64,000 bases of DNA, taken from contig OY979716.1 of NCBI GenBank assembly GCA_963855995.1, forward strand, positions 31,086,230-31,150,229. Reading direction: 5' to 3'. Below the pieces are notes generated by a model. The model was not told where the DNA came from, made no database searches, and saw only the letters and a program-made list of their open reading frames with translations. The translations under genes and the position numbers were made by a program. Source of the stretch: Muricea muricata. Its lineage: Eukaryota > Cnidaria > Anthozoa > Malacalcyonacea > Plexauridae. Below are positions 10,745 through 23,082 of this stretch, piece by piece; positions within the stretch are counted from its first letter, which is position 1; each line of letters begins with the position of its first letter.

Positions 10745-11998
10745 GTGCACGTGTATTGCGCCAACAAAAAAAGATGTCGAAGAGAAAACAGGCGAGTTGG
10801 GAGAGCTTTAAAGAGAAAATTTCACGAAAAAGAACTGGTGGAAAATGTGCCCGGAACGCCAGAAGTTCTTACAGTCCAACGCTTGTCAGCTGATGTTCAA
10901 AGAAAATGTCAAAAGTATTCACGCATAGGAGCGTTAGCTATGGTACCAATTCATGGTCAGGAATTTTCAATGGCTAACATAAGGAAAGCGTGTACAACGC
11001 ATTTTAAAGTCCCCAAGTATATGGAGTGCCATATTTTAGCCGGAAAAAGGGGCCCATCTTATACTGATGTAAGCCAAATCAAAGAGTGGAAAGTTCTTCA
11101 TGTGAGGTTTATCGAGCGGCACTGTGATGAAATCGTAAATGTTGACAATGAGTGTGAATCATCCGAACCTGTGCTGCCTTCAACCGATTTTGGTTCAGCT
11201 GTGTCCATGCAAGCTGTAGCGTCCCGCAAGCCTAAAGTTTTAGTCAAATCAAGAATGCCAGCATCGGTGCCGTTAAGTGCCATGATCAACTTAGGCAAAC
11301 TTATCCCACCAAAGCCAAGCAAGGATCTGATCACATTGGTTGTTGAATAGTTTTCTGTTGAAAACAAAAAGTGGCTTGACCCATTTGAAGTGCGATTGGC
11401 CATAAGCAAAGAGAAATTTGCCAGTGGGGGATTTAGAAATGCGTATGACTGCACAGCATTGTCCGGATTGAAAGGAAGATATGTACTGAAAAAGTACCAC
11501 GATGATAAAGTAGAGGACATAGTTCAGCTGTTTGGTTCACTTGAAATCCACACCAGGAAAATAGTCCAAATGCATTGTTTGGCAATGCATTTTACCCTCA
11601 AGCTGAAAAATGAGACCCCTGCAGATTTTGGTGCCTCATTTTTGTACAACAAAGTATATTATGCCCAACTGGATGACCAGTTTATCACCATTGAACAGTA
11701 CCTTGATGGGGACTTTCGAAAGTATGAAATTATTCCTCATGCTGGATGTGACTTAGCATTAAAGGCTGAGATGTTTGCTTATTACAAGTATGTGAAGTCA
11801 CAAAATCGGTTGATGGTGCTTGATATTCAAGGAGCTGATTATTCACTATGCGATCCAGAGATTGCAAGTGCACAACTAGTGGATGATGACAACATATTGT
11901 TTTGCAATGGCAATCTGTCGTCACAGGCCATTGATACATTTGTTTCACAACATGCTTGTAACAAATTTTGCAAAATGTTGCAGTTGCATGGAAAGTAG
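10745..11998 (+). pseudogene. transposon-borne alpha-protein kinase, one in-frame stop
   Basis: The N-terminal part (10745-11350) is basic then unfamiliar (QRKCQKYSRIGALAMVPIHG). An in-frame TAG at 11348-11350 separates it from the kinase domain, which continues in the same frame. Kinase landmarks: FASGGFRNAYDC (N-lobe), YVLKKYHDD (Lys), IEQYLDGDFRKYE, VLDIQGADYSLCDPEIAS (catalytic Asp and metal site) and HACNKFC, the zinc-coordinating motif unique to alpha-kinases (myosin heavy chain kinase, eEF2K, TRPM6/7, alpha-kinase 1). Everything needed for a fold is present. The true start may be the ATG at 10773 in another frame with a nearby frameshift. The host of this gene is a transposon, so its role could be in transposition control; that is speculation. 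Confidence 0.85.
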
Positions 11999-13950
11999 GT
12001 TAAACATTCATATTCTACGACAGTGACACTACATGTGTAAGTTGATGGATTAGCTAAAGACTTAAAGTTCATATTTTCTCTCCTGTTGGAACCCAAGTCC
12101 ATTATTTAGCTCCCTCTAAGCTCTCCTTGCCATTTCAACAAAGAAATGGAAGTGTACCCATTAAATTTATTGTTAGGCGTACTAGTTTACTACTCATTGA
12201 GTTGTACTATAAAACACAGACCATTCCCATAACACAAATTTCATTAAAGCCAATTTATAATATCCGGATTATAAATTAAAGTTAATGGAGAAATGCTGCT
12301 AACATTGTTCAAAGTTCTTACATTTCTCGGAGATTGTCCAAGAGCGCGGAATTTCACGTCGTGCGCAATTGTTAGTCATTAACCTAATGCATCAGCGATC
12401 ACGCGCTGTGCACGATGCAAACATGTGCGCATCATGTCAAATGTAATCCAACAACTAATAGACAGACAATATTGTCTTTGTTGACATTGATCAACCAATA
12501 GAAATAGTTTCCGTAGGATATAAACGGATGAGGCGCATTTATTAGGTATCAATTTGTTCTAAACTTGAGAGAGACACGATAGGGAGCACGAAATTGTTTC
12601 AATATTTGTCGAGCATTTATTTACATATTTTGTGGCCTATTGCTCCGGAATGCTTCATGTTTCGTCGTGAGAACTCTATAGAAAAGCTGGGAATAGTAAA
12701 AGCTCTAATACGAACGCGAATGATACGGCAAGTCTTCGGCGTCTCTGTGTCGTCTGTGTCGAGAAGGGGTTGCCAAGCCACGAAACATCTTAATTTCACG
12801 GCTCGAGAAACACGCAGCTATTTCGACGCCGACGGTGGTGAGTAATCCCACGATATCGCAACAGCCTGACGATACTCGATCATCTCTACTTTCGGAAGAC
12901 CAGTTGGCGCAAATACAGACAATTTCTACCCGCAGCGTCGAAGAATTGGTGGCAGAAATAGCGGGCAATGAGGCCCGTGCTGCAGTCGAAGCCATGTCCA
13001 ACTCGCCACCTCAATGAAATATAATAACAGCAGCAATCCTGTTATTGCCATTCGCGACGAAAACGAGGTCGGTACAACAGACCTTTCAATGACCCGAACG
13101 CCAAACGTGTGGTACCCCAGAGCGATCGACCGGGAGAGAGCGTGCCGTATGGTAATAATTGTCACTAGGTTCCCGGGGCCATACTTCAAGAAAATTCATG
13201 CAGGCGGGTGAGATTTTTTGTTTTGTCTAAGCAACTGCCTAAGAACATTTCGACAAATAACCAACCAGACGATGCCCTAGTATTGACAAGAAGTTCTTAA
13301 AAGAAAATGTTTCATTGTAAGATTCAAACCGGCTGTAGGTGGAACAGATTTAAAACGCATCATAAATATATGTAAAAAAAAATGCTAGCATGGTCAGCTG
13401 TGCTTGCCGCATTGCCAATGGTTTGATCACATAATTGTAATATAGAAGCTGTGTGGGGAACCTGCTGGTAATTGTCATGGCTCCATCCAGGTTTCCTGAC
13501 TTTCAGGTTTTTCCCGGCCTCCCTGATGATCCAGCTGTAGTATAACCAATGGCAGTGCTCAAACAGCAGGTCTTACCATCGCTGGCTAAAGCTGTCCACT
13601 ATACGATTATAGCTATTGTGGGAGCTGGGTTGCTCGTCTATGGGGAATACACATTCTGTGTATTTGTGGGGTTGAAGTGCTCCTAATGATCACTTTCTGG
13701 CCCATAGACTCACATTTATTGTAAATATATATTCCATGCAAGTTCTAGGAACTGTCCAAGGGGATTGTAACCCCTTGGACAGGTTAATGTGACAAATTTC
13801 TGCCTACCTTAACTTGTAAACAAGTACTCCAAGTAAAAGCGACTAATAATGCGTGGATTACTATTGGTGGTCCATATTCGCAAAAACGTATCTTGCCCAC
13901 CGTATATGCATAATGGGAAGGTGGAATTCTGGTAACCACACTTGTCGTGC
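11999..13950. other. middle of element B, unexplained
   Basis: The catalytic part of a DDE transposase would be expected here but I do not see it. Three small plus-strand frames (12594-12845, 12835-13017, 13014-13211) have GC-richer composition than their surroundings and read serially as LSEDQLAQIQTI and VEELVAEIAGNEARAAV, suggesting a real but unrecognised protein, perhaps retroelement gag-like. A hairpin CTGTCCAAGGGG/CCCCTTGGACAG sits at 13753-13781. Confidence 0.4.
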
Positions 13951-14051
13951 CCATCTAATGACATGGTACAGTTGCTGCTCTAAACAATAAATATAAAGTG
14001 TTGTTGGCACATGAAAAAACACAATTATTAGTAATAATTGGGTTAGCTTTT

Positions 14052-14749
14052 ACCATTGATGTGAATCGTTTCTTCCGAGCTGGTCGTTCTGACTGTCCAA
14101 CCCATCCTCTTTCTTCCAGACCAGATGGGTCCACTTCCTCCATCATCATGTAAATCATATTCCTTGGCACCATGAGACCATGCACCTCCCTCAACTTTTT
14201 GTGCAAAGCACGATAGCCTAATAATCGTCCCGGACCATCCATTTCCTGTCGTACAGCTTGTTCAATACTGCTTAAGTCGGTGTCAAAGAGTAGAGACTAC
14301 AAAGAGGGACCACTTCATTCAAAAAAGCGTAAGGTGTTGTCGTCATGATACGTCATGGGCCCCATCTTCCTAGCCAGTGCCCTAAACAGAAGAATTTCCC
14401 CCGGTATTACTAGCCATTTTTTATATTTCCGGGGGGTGACTTCCTCTGTTTAGGGCACTGGCTAGGAACATGGCGCCCATGACGTATCATGACGACAGCA
14501 CCTTACGCTTTTTTTTAATGAAGTGGACCCTCTTTGCAGTCTCTACTCTTTGTCGGTGTCGTAATCTATAAACTTTATATCAAAATATTTTATTCTACGA
14601 CAAAGAGTACGCAAACTCCATGGGTAGTTTGGGTACTTTTGTTGAACAAAATCTAAGACTTCTTGTCTTCGCAAGTTTTGTTTAACATATGTCCGTAAAT
14701 CATCTTGAAGATCTTCATCATCCTTCCATCCGCCATTACATTCCGCCAT
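14052..14749 (-). pseudogene. truncated transposase of element B (N-terminal DNA-binding part)
   Basis: The start is placed at 14749, MAECNGGWKDDEDLQ. A helix-turn-helix-like region with LRRQEVLDFVQQKYP and LRTLCRRIKY follows, then a 269-bp MITE (14284-14552). The frame resumes with DGPGRLLGYRALHKKLRE and VPRNMIYMMMEEVDPSGLEE, matching GPGRLAGYRSVW and KEMDPQGVED in the element A enzyme. A donor follows KKRFTSM near 14052, but no downstream exon with the DDE triad is visible, so the enzyme is probably dead. Confidence 0.75.
14284..14552. mobile_element. 269-bp MITE inside the element B transposase
   Basis: Inverted ends CAAAGAGTAGAGACT / AGTCTCTACTCTTTG. Inner arms are near-perfect (GTCATGATACGTCATGGG and CCCATGACGTATCATGAC). 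The flanks TCGGTGT at 14277-14283 and 14553-14559 are a 7-bp (perhaps 8-bp) duplication, as hAT elements make. Confidence 0.8.
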
Positions 14750-14762
14750 TTTACTTTCCCGG

Positions 14763-15079
14763 AGTAGCGCTGGCTCAAAATAAACCAGTAAATTTTTTAT
14801 GAGTAAATCCAGTACATAAGTTACGTATAGGTCAGTGAGTGGCACTCATGGGCCACGAGTAAAAAACTAAAAAAAAATTATTCTGGCACTCATGGGCCCA
14901 CGAGTGAAAAATAAAGAAAAATGTAATGAAACCAAAATAAATTTGAATAAAAACTTTTTGAATTAAAAATAAATAAATAAAATAAAATAAAATATACAAA
15001 TAAAATTTTTAAAACACTTTTTTATTAAGTAAAAGCCAGTGAATATAAATTTTAATACTGGCACCCATGGGCTACCTTA
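14763..15079 (-). repeat. right terminal inverted repeat of element B
   Basis: Inverse of the left end, including GGCACTCATGGGCCCACGAG and the terminus CCCATGGGCTACCTTA. Differences from the left end are scattered substitutions and short indels, indicating an old insertion. Confidence 0.8.
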
Positions 15080-15959
15080 CACCCCCAACGACAGACGACG
15101 AAAACAACACAGATGATGAGGAGATACCAATGCTAACAAATTTGACCCGCATAATGTCCCTGGCTGTTTCAAGGCCAGACGTCGTGTCAGAGAATGCATC
15201 CCAGTGGACAGTGCCACCCCCCTAATGAACACAGCCCCTTCCGAAGATGAATCTGGAGCTGGTTGTCGAGAACAAGCCAGTCCAAGCACAACAGAACCTA
15301 CAGCTACCCAAGAATACACCCAACATAATGGCGAAGAACGGACCTTTGAGGAAGGAATCCCTCCTACTGCGGAAGAAACTCTACTACATACTATATGCCT
15401 GATCAAGCTTGCTCCGGCAAAGCATCTCAAGTGTCGACATCAATCCCAGTAGCGAACTGGTGGGAATCACCCGAAAGACTATGGATTCCCACACCTCCTT
15501 CTACATGGATTACACCTGCCCAATCGTGCCCAACTGCTCAAACCTTCCCTCTCAGCCCATCTTGGTTTTATGGGACAGTGAACAACCAATTTCCTGTATA
15601 TGGTCCAACCCTTTCCGTGCCCAGCACCGATCAACATTTATCCCTACGATTAGGAAGTTTACCAAAAAAAAAGAAGGAAAAAAAACCTCCAAAACGTTTA
15701 CGTTATGATGTAGCTGAAATGCAACAGGACACTATCACGTGCACAGGGAAGTAATTTATTACATTATCAGATAATGATACAAGCTGCAGCGTATTGTTAT
15801 TTAAGACAGTATTAACCGGATCTCGTTAGGAACTTTTGAAGTTGTGATAGTCGTCAGGAGAGCTACGCCTCCTGTAGATAACACTGAATTTTCAGTGAAG
15901 TATGTTGAACATTCCACAGCTAGTGTCACGGGATGACACTAATTGTAAGAGGGGGGATA

Positions 15960-16278
15960 TGTAAGGTCGTTACGCAACGACGTCATGTAAGGACATATTT
16001 AAAATAGCCGGAAGTAATTTACTTGGAACACGTCGACGTGCGTCGGGATCGCACACGGTATCGGGTGTAGAAAAACAACTACATACTGTATTTTTCAAAG
16101 AAAGAGTTATTGTTAGATTAAAGCGTAATTTACGAAGTCAGATATAGCCTTAAATACGTATGAAATAGTGCTCAGTCATTAATAAAACAACATTTCTGGA
16201 GTAAATCCTGTTATTCTTGGCATACGAATCCGAACATTGGTAACACATTAAGAACAAACAATCTTGCATTACCTTACA
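15960..16278 (+). repeat. 3' LTR of the Gypsy element
   Basis: The 319-bp segment starts TGTAAGGTCG and ends ATTACCTTACA. It is preceded by a purine tract AGAGGGGGGATA that fits a polypurine primer for plus-strand synthesis. No matching 5' LTR occurs in the window. Confidence 0.75.
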
Positions 16279-16621
16279 AGTATGACGAAGCGCTGAGTAA
16301 CATCAACACATTTCGCTCAGAAATAACTATGCCGAAAAAATCATTGCCAATGAAAAACTTGATCTTTTACCATAAACAATTTTATCTGGATATGACTGGT
16401 CAAGTACACGATTTCGTTGCATTTACGAACCCATGGATTTAGTTCGTAGAAAATAATATAAAACGCTTCGTCATGCAAAATATAATTTGTGGACTCGCGG
16501 GTTTACCTTAGTGGTAGCCATTGAAATTCGTACAAAAATTATTTTCAATAGTTAGCATTTTTGATACAACCGTCCCTTGCCTTATGAGCATGTAAAAATT
16601 ACTTTATGTAGGGTACAGTTG
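16279..16621. other. unassigned spacer
   Basis: About 340 bases between the Gypsy LTR and element C, with no recognisable gene. The last six bases, CAGTTG (16616-16621), form the left target duplication of element C. Confidence 0.3.
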
Positions 16622-16744
16622 TACGGTGGCCCACAAGTATCTCGGCAATTTATTTTGAAATTACGTTACATAAAATTTAGAATCACTGCAAACAAAAATT
16701 TTATAGCGCGAATAAAAATTTTTGTTGTTGCACAAATTATTTAA

Positions 16745-16945
16745 TGCTTGGGCAAATTAAAAACTCACGGCAAATAAAAAAGTCACGGCAAATAAAAAAG
16801 TCACGGCAAATTAAAAAGTCACGGCAAATAAAAAAGTCACGGCAAATTAAAAAGTCACGGCAAATTAAAAAGTCACGGCAAATTAAAAACTCACAGCAAA
16901 TTGAAAACTCACTGCAGATTGAAAACTCACGGCAAAAACATACGG
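16745..16945 (+). repeat. 18-bp subterminal tandem array of element C
   Basis: About ten units of TCACGGCAAATTAAAAAG with small variation. The inverted counterpart is at 23083-23142. Open frames through this array encode only the repeat and are not genes. Confidence 0.9.
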
Positions 16946-16987
16946 CAAAATAGACCAAACACGTGGTAGTATTATTGTATCAAATAG

Positions 16988-17254
16988 ATGATGGCGGACG
17001 CCCAGAAGGAAGAAAATATAACAAAAGGATATTTTAACACGGGTTTCAAGTACGAAGAAATTATCGAGTTTTTGAGCAAGAACCACTCTATAACAATGAG
17101 TATTGCGACCCTTAAAAGACGCCTAAAACAGTATGGTCTTCAACGAAAAAATGCAGAGTACGAGATCGATCTTGTCCGAGACATGACAAGATGTCTCGGA
17201 CAAGATCGATCTCGTTCCCTCTGGATGAAACAGACTGTAGTGGTAAGTTTTTGA
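16988..17254 (+). pseudogene. transposase N-terminal fragment of element C
   Basis: Reads YFNTGFKYEEIIEFLSKNHS and ATLKRRLKQYGLQRK, parallel to YPYNEIVGML and LKRKLKDLGLSRR in element A. It is the same DNA-binding module, but here on the plus strand next to the left end. A perfect palindrome (17161-17214) follows and the frame ends soon after. No DDE region survives. Confidence 0.7.
17161..17214. repeat. perfect palindrome, 23-bp arms, 8-nt loop
   Basis: The arms begin CGAGATCGATCTTGTCC and are exactly complementary around loop TGACAAGA. It lies inside the transposase fragment and looks like a template-switch duplication. Confidence 0.9.
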
Positions 17255-17266
17255 GGTATTTTGCAC

Positions 17267-17268
<2 letters not shown>

Positions 17269-17334
<66 letters not shown>

Positions 17335-17362
17335 GTATATATATATATAATATATATATGAT
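17269..17362. repeat. AT microsatellite
   Basis: Nearly pure (TA)n with a few interruptions, within element C. Confidence 0.9.
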
Positions 17363-17513
17363 TATAAATAAAGTTGAATCTGGTCCAAGAATCTTTTTTT
17401 AACCACCGAAAATTTAGTTCTTTTAAATTTTTAAATAAAAATTTTTTTAATAAAGATTCTTATACCAGATTCAACTTAATTTATAATCATGTTTTCCACT
17501 GGTCGCCTAAACA

Positions 17514-17717
<204 letters not shown>

Positions 17718-17739
17718 AAAATATAGGTGCCATGCCTGG

Positions 17740-18424
17740 TTATAAATTTATTAAAACTTCTACAGGCATAAAAGATAAAACTTCTACAGGCATAAAAGAG
17801 AAAATATTTATTCCCAAACGTTTCGCCGGCTAAGGCTTCATCAGTGGAGTGCTGAAATGCAATATCTAGATCCTATATATACAAGTAATACTAATTAAAA
17901 TCCTATACTGAAATAGGTAAGTGAATTAAAACAATATAGATTGTTCTGTAGATAGCAATAGAGTACTCAAACACTAATTATTCTTCCTACGCAGCCATTC
18001 ATTAACTTGTCACCACGATTTTGAATTTCAAATACTTCAATGTATTTGCGCTCTGAATGTTGTGGTATATTAGCATGCAAAATCTTCCAATTGATATCTG
18101 ATAAGGTAGGGGCTCCATTCTTGTGAGAAAGAAGATGTTTACAGACAGTTTGTTTAGTTGTAATATGTTCCTTGACGCGCGATCCTACTGTTCTGCTAGT
18201 TTCTCCAACATAAACAGTACGCATTGTTGACATATAATCTCTTATACGTTCTTAATCTGGCATCGATTTGATCTTTTAGCTGATTTGCATGTTTGACAGC
18301 TTTGTGAGCATTCTAATCTTTCTTTTCTTGGAGCAAAAACACGCGACGATGGTTTGCCATTCATAAAAGTTATTCTGACATTATCAATACCCGATCGGCG
18401 TGTTACTGAGAGAGCGCGTCGTTT
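17740..18424 (-). pseudogene. Penelope-like element 3' end with GIY-YIG domain (arm 1 of an inverted pair)
   Basis: On the minus strand: VRITFMNGKPSSRVFAPRKE, a Cys cluster (CSQSCQTCKSAKRSNRC), then VYVGETSRTVGSRVKEH (GIY-YIG core) and KHLLSHKNGAPTLSDINWKI. It ends with the PLE tail at 17820-17850. The frame is broken just before VYVGE. Confidence 0.75.
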
Positions 18425-18644
18425 AAACGATCGTCGCTTGTCAAACTAAACAAACTGTCTACAAACATCTTCTTTCTCACAAGAATGGAGCCCCTACCTT
18501 GTCAGATATTAATTGGAGGATTTTGCATGCTAATATACCACAACATTCAGAGCGTAAATACATTGAAGCATTTGGAATTCAAAATCATGGTGACAAGTTA
18601 ATGAATGGCTGCGTAGGAAAAATAATTAGTGTTTGTGTACTCTA

Positions 18645-19028
18645 AGGGTGAGTAAAAAAAACTGATGCTCTTTCAAATTCAAATTAGCTGCAAATTTCAT
18701 TACGGTGTATTCCCATGCGTATACAGAGAACAGATCGTGATTCAGTACACAGTATGTAAACCAATTTTGACAATTCTCGCACGGCTAAAATCATGCATTT
18801 TAACTTCCACTGGGAATTAGATTTTGTTTTAGATCAACGTCTGTCAAACTCCAAGAATGCAATGCTGCTAGTTTGAATTTCAATAGTATCAGTTTTTTTA
18901 CTCATCCTGTACTGTGTACTTAGTCACGATCTGTTCTCTGTATTCCTATGGGAATACTTAAAGTTCCGTAATGAAATTCGCGGCTAATTTGAATTTGAAA
19001 GGGCATCAGTTTTTTTTTACTCACCCTG
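18645..19028. mobile_element. MITE with TA duplication (Tc1/mariner type)
   Basis: Inverted ends AGGGTGAGTAAAAAAAACTG and the complementary end near 19010-19028. TA is present on both sides, and arm 1 shows the site with a single TA. Inner arms share ACAGAGAACAGATCGTGA. Confidence 0.85.
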
Positions 19029-19096
19029 TATTGCTATCTACAGAACAATGTATATTGTTTTAATAAGTGTACCTATTTCAGTATAGGATCTAGGTA

Positions 19097-19241
19097 CAGG
19101 GTTGCCAGATTGCATGCATAAATTAGCCAAACTTTTAAAAATGCTCTTTGTTTTTTATTGTATTTGCCTTTTGTTTTCTTTGTTTTTGTGATAGCACTAA
19201 TGATGGTTTGGCTTAATTATTCAAAAAATCTGGCAACCCTG
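19097..19241. mobile_element. 145-bp MITE, hAT type
   Basis: Ends CAGGGTTGCCAGATT and AATCTGGCAACCCTG. Flanks TCTAGGTA (19089-19096) and TCTAGATA (19242-19249) are an 8-bp duplication with one later change. Arm 1 retains the uninterrupted TCTAGAT site. Confidence 0.85.
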
Positions 19242-19342
19242 TCTAGATATTGCATTTCAGCACTCCACTGATGAAGCCTTAGCCGGCGAAACGCTTGGGA
19301 ATAAATATTTTCTCTTTTATGCCTGTAGAAGTTTTATCTTAG

Positions 19343-20411
<1,069 letters not shown>

Positions 20412-20479
20412 CATATATATAGACTCACTATACATCAAAAACTTACCACTACATGCTGTTTCATCCAAGAAGAATTTTC

Positions 20480-21550
20480 AAGATTCCCTTGGATGAAAAA
20501 GACTGTATTGGTGTAGTGGTCTATATGTCATTGAGCACTCTGATATTTCGCAAACCAAAACTATTTCGTTTATATTCGCACCCTATATTGGTTGTGCACT
20601 CTCGTTTTGACAATCTACTTTTCTACTATAAAACATGAGGCAATTTGGACTCGACTATTTATTGAAAACATCCCTATACCATCAAGAGACGACTATTTGA
20701 GTAATTTGATTGAAAAAGTGGGAAGCACATTAAAACGCACAAGATGGAAAGCTCATTTCTTTCTAAAAGTTGAAAAAAGTCAGGAAAACACCAAAAATTT
20801 CAGCCTTTCATCCAACAAAACACCTCCCACCATTTTTGAATTAAAACCTTTCGAGGAAGACGTTTTAAAACTCTTACACAACATCAAATTTTGAGACACT
20901 AAGAACAACTTTCAGGAAGTTTTGGCAAACACTTAAAGAAAATTAATTCATCCGATAAAATATTCGTTTTCGCAGATAAAACTAGAAACATATATGAGAC
21001 CTTGCTCCACACATATAACAAGCTCTTGCACGACAACATCACAAAAACATATAAACGCGAACATGAGGCAACATTTCGGAAATCAACAATATACTAAAAG
21101 CCCTAAATACACATTGCAAAGAAGCTTTCAATTGGCAACCGAATTGAATGCATGAAGAAACGCTAAACTTTTATTTCTCCTATAGATCATAAGGAAAATT
21201 GTGAAAACAACCCAAAATGCTGGCTCATTCATACAGCAAAAAGCGAATCAGGAAAAATCAGCATTCAGCAAACTAATTTTGGACAAAGTAAACAAACACT
21301 TAACGACAATTTAAACCAACGTAAACCAATAGAGAAACACACAAAATGTAATTGAATGTTTGACAACATAAAGAAAATACTATTCTTTCATTTCGTTTGT
21401 ATAATCGATTTTTACCCGTCAATTTTAAAAAATTTACTGGAACGAGTATTACAGGTATCTTGGGCCTCAAGTTCGGCTGACATTTCAGACGAAGATATGT
21501 ACAATCTAAAGGGGATTTTCAACTCAACCTCTCATAATCTCATTGAGTAA
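20480..21550 (+). pseudogene. Penelope-like reverse transcriptase remnant
   Basis: Broken frames read PSRDDYLSNLIEKVGSTLKR, TRWKAHFFLKV, FELKPFEEDVLKLL, then near 20930 KIFVFADKTRNIYE and TYNKLLHDN, and near 21400 IIDFYPSILKNLLERVL (RT motif A style DFYPSI). This is the layout of an RT clade frequent in cnidarian genomes. Many stops; not functional. Confidence 0.65.
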
Positions 21551-21888
21551 CTGTTAATTTCACTGCTAGTACTTCTGATTAACAAAACGCACCATGTTCT
21601 AAATCTGTACAATACAAACTTTTTAACATGTATATAGTGAACAAAAAAGAAGTTTCTTCAATGTAAAACTTCCCAAACAAATTTCAAAACAAATTTTGAC
21701 AGATTCTTTTTTATCATTTTTACAATGAGGTGTTATTGCCCCAGTTGTGATATCACTAGTGGGCTAATCCCCCCCCCCCCATACAGATGCTAGTTGCAAG
21801 AGAAGTGTCTCTCAAGCCAATGTCTAATTAAAATGCTCTGGAAGGTATATCTAGAAGCGAGAGGTTTGCCCAGGGTGTATGTAGAGTA

Positions 21889-22199
21889 GATGGTTTGGAA
21901 ACTCATTAGAATAACAATATAACTCATTATCTATGTTGGTCAACGTTTATTCAAAAATATGGTTCTTCATCGTCACGTGTGTATATGTTGTGTTTTCACC
22001 AAATCCACCAATAGGAATTCTTAAATTACCCTATTGTTCAAGTCGCGGATGGCTAAATTTCCTAAAACGTTGCTATTGGTCAGTTAGGTGAAAATACAAT
22101 ACGCACGTGACGACGAAGGACCTCATTCCTGCATAAACCAGAACAAAAACATAGATAATGACTTATATTGTAGTTCTAATGAGTTTCCAAACCATCTAG
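21889..22199. mobile_element. fold-back MITE with TA flanks
   Basis: Ends GATGGTTTGGAAACTCATTAG and CTAATGAGTTTCCAAACCATC, TA on each side. Inner arms share CACGTGACGACGAA-like sequence. Confidence 0.75.
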
Positions 22200-23082
22200 C
22201 TCTATTAACTATGGTGTATCCATGCACCTATGTGTCACATTAGTACTACATATACCTGTTTTTCGTGACTAATTTCTTCTGAAATTGACAATAATAACAA
22301 CTGATTTCAAAAGGAATTCATAAGTAGAACATGGATATATACCCAACCCCCAATTAGCGCTCTAGTTATGGCCTTGCCCAATCTTGTGCCCATTTTCATG
22401 AATTGTCTGGATGTCATTTTTTAGGCTATTAATAACCTCTAATATACTCAAATTTAATTGAGTATAGGCTACTATAGGGCTGAGTATAGACTGAATATTG
22501 GTTGATAGGCTACCGTGTATACAACGGACTATAAATAAACACTAATAAAAGGGTCAAGAGTCTCAGCTTCCGGCTCAAATGTTACGGCAAGACAAAGGTG
22601 AAGTGAACACTCATTAATTAAGTCAGATGATTGTTTTGGTTTTGGTAAAACAAAGATCTGACTTAATGACAGACTTCCCTTTGTTTTTCTGCTAAATTTG
22701 GGCCGCAAACTGAAATTCTTAATCCTTGTTTAGAAGCAAATAATAATACAGTAATAAAATGTTCATTATCAAATGTGAGCAATCAGTTTTTACTTACGTT
22801 GTTTCACATTCATCCTCTATTTCGCATAAACAACTCGAGTAGAAGCCATTCAGTACATAGATTTTGTCAATTTTATACTTATATATTTATATTTATGTTT
22901 ATTTTGATTCCACGGCGCAGTAAACAAATTAATCTTAAATGGAAAAAATACAATGTTAAGTTAAAGAAACTACACTTCAGGGCATAGGGGATAAGATAAG
23001 AATTAAATAAAAACGTCTATGTGATAAATAGATAAAATTTTCACTTTCAATAAAATATCTCATCCAAAGCGGAAGCATTGAT
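22200..23082. other. unassigned interior of element C
   Basis: No gene recognised. Short inverted pieces (GTCAGATGAT/ATCTGAC near 22620-22665) may be another MITE remnant. Confidence 0.3.

Larger units (their letters stand above)
10334..15079. mobile_element. integrase-type DNA transposon carrying an alpha-kinase gene (element B)
   Basis: The 4746-bp unit is bounded by roughly 285-315-bp inverted repeats that start TATGGTGGCCCATGGG on the left and TAAGGTAGCCCATGGG (inverted) on the right. A 7-bp repeat CACCCCC lies at 10327-10333 and 15080-15086. Removing the unit restores one continuous Gypsy reading frame through LPPP into an acidic tail, which supports the boundaries. Contents: an alpha-kinase gene (plus, 10745-11998), an unexplained middle (12.0-13.9 kb) and a truncated transposase (minus, 14749-14052) interrupted by a MITE. 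The convergent cargo/transposase layout matches element A. Confidence 0.85.
8267..15750 (+). pseudogene. Gypsy (Metaviridae) retrotransposon pol, 5' truncated and twice interrupted
   Basis: Fragments in order: RNase H end (AAEKNYHLHSGKLEFLAIKW near 8290, SNVDADTLSR near 8520); integrase HHCC region ([20 protein letters not shown]); integrase core with Asp in SIDFVHL and in HHDQGG; a TAG stop inside the GN-VERFN catalytic Glu motif (9452-9454); then after a MITE the C-terminal GPY/F-like module (KPGDRVLVRNLNERSGPGKL) at 9951-10330. The reading frame resumes after the alpha-kinase transposon at 15087 with an acidic, Pro-rich tail to about 15750. Frameshifts near 8460 and 8800 and several stops mark decay. 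gag, protease and RT are missing, so the copy begins inside RNase H. Confidence 0.85.
18440..19345 (+). pseudogene. Penelope-like element 3' end (arm 2, inverted) interrupted by two MITEs
   Basis: Repeats arm 1 in the opposite direction: KHLLSHKNGAPTLSDINWRI near 18470 through CVGKIISV, then the tail with the ATGAAGCCTTAGCCGGCGAA motif at 19270. The two arms are diverged by a few percent. MITEs at 18645-19028 and 19097-19241 are absent from arm 1, which acts as an empty-site control. Confidence 0.75.

Noticed and set aside
11098..11520. Minus-strand frames over the alpha-kinase
   Set aside because: No domain sense and directly antisense to the kinase.
15077..15430. Minus-strand frame in the Gypsy tail
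   Set aside because: Antisense shadow of the Gypsy C-terminal coding sequence.
16737..16958. Long frames on both strands across the 18-bp array
   Set aside because: They encode only the repeat unit; the array is subterminal repeat DNA.
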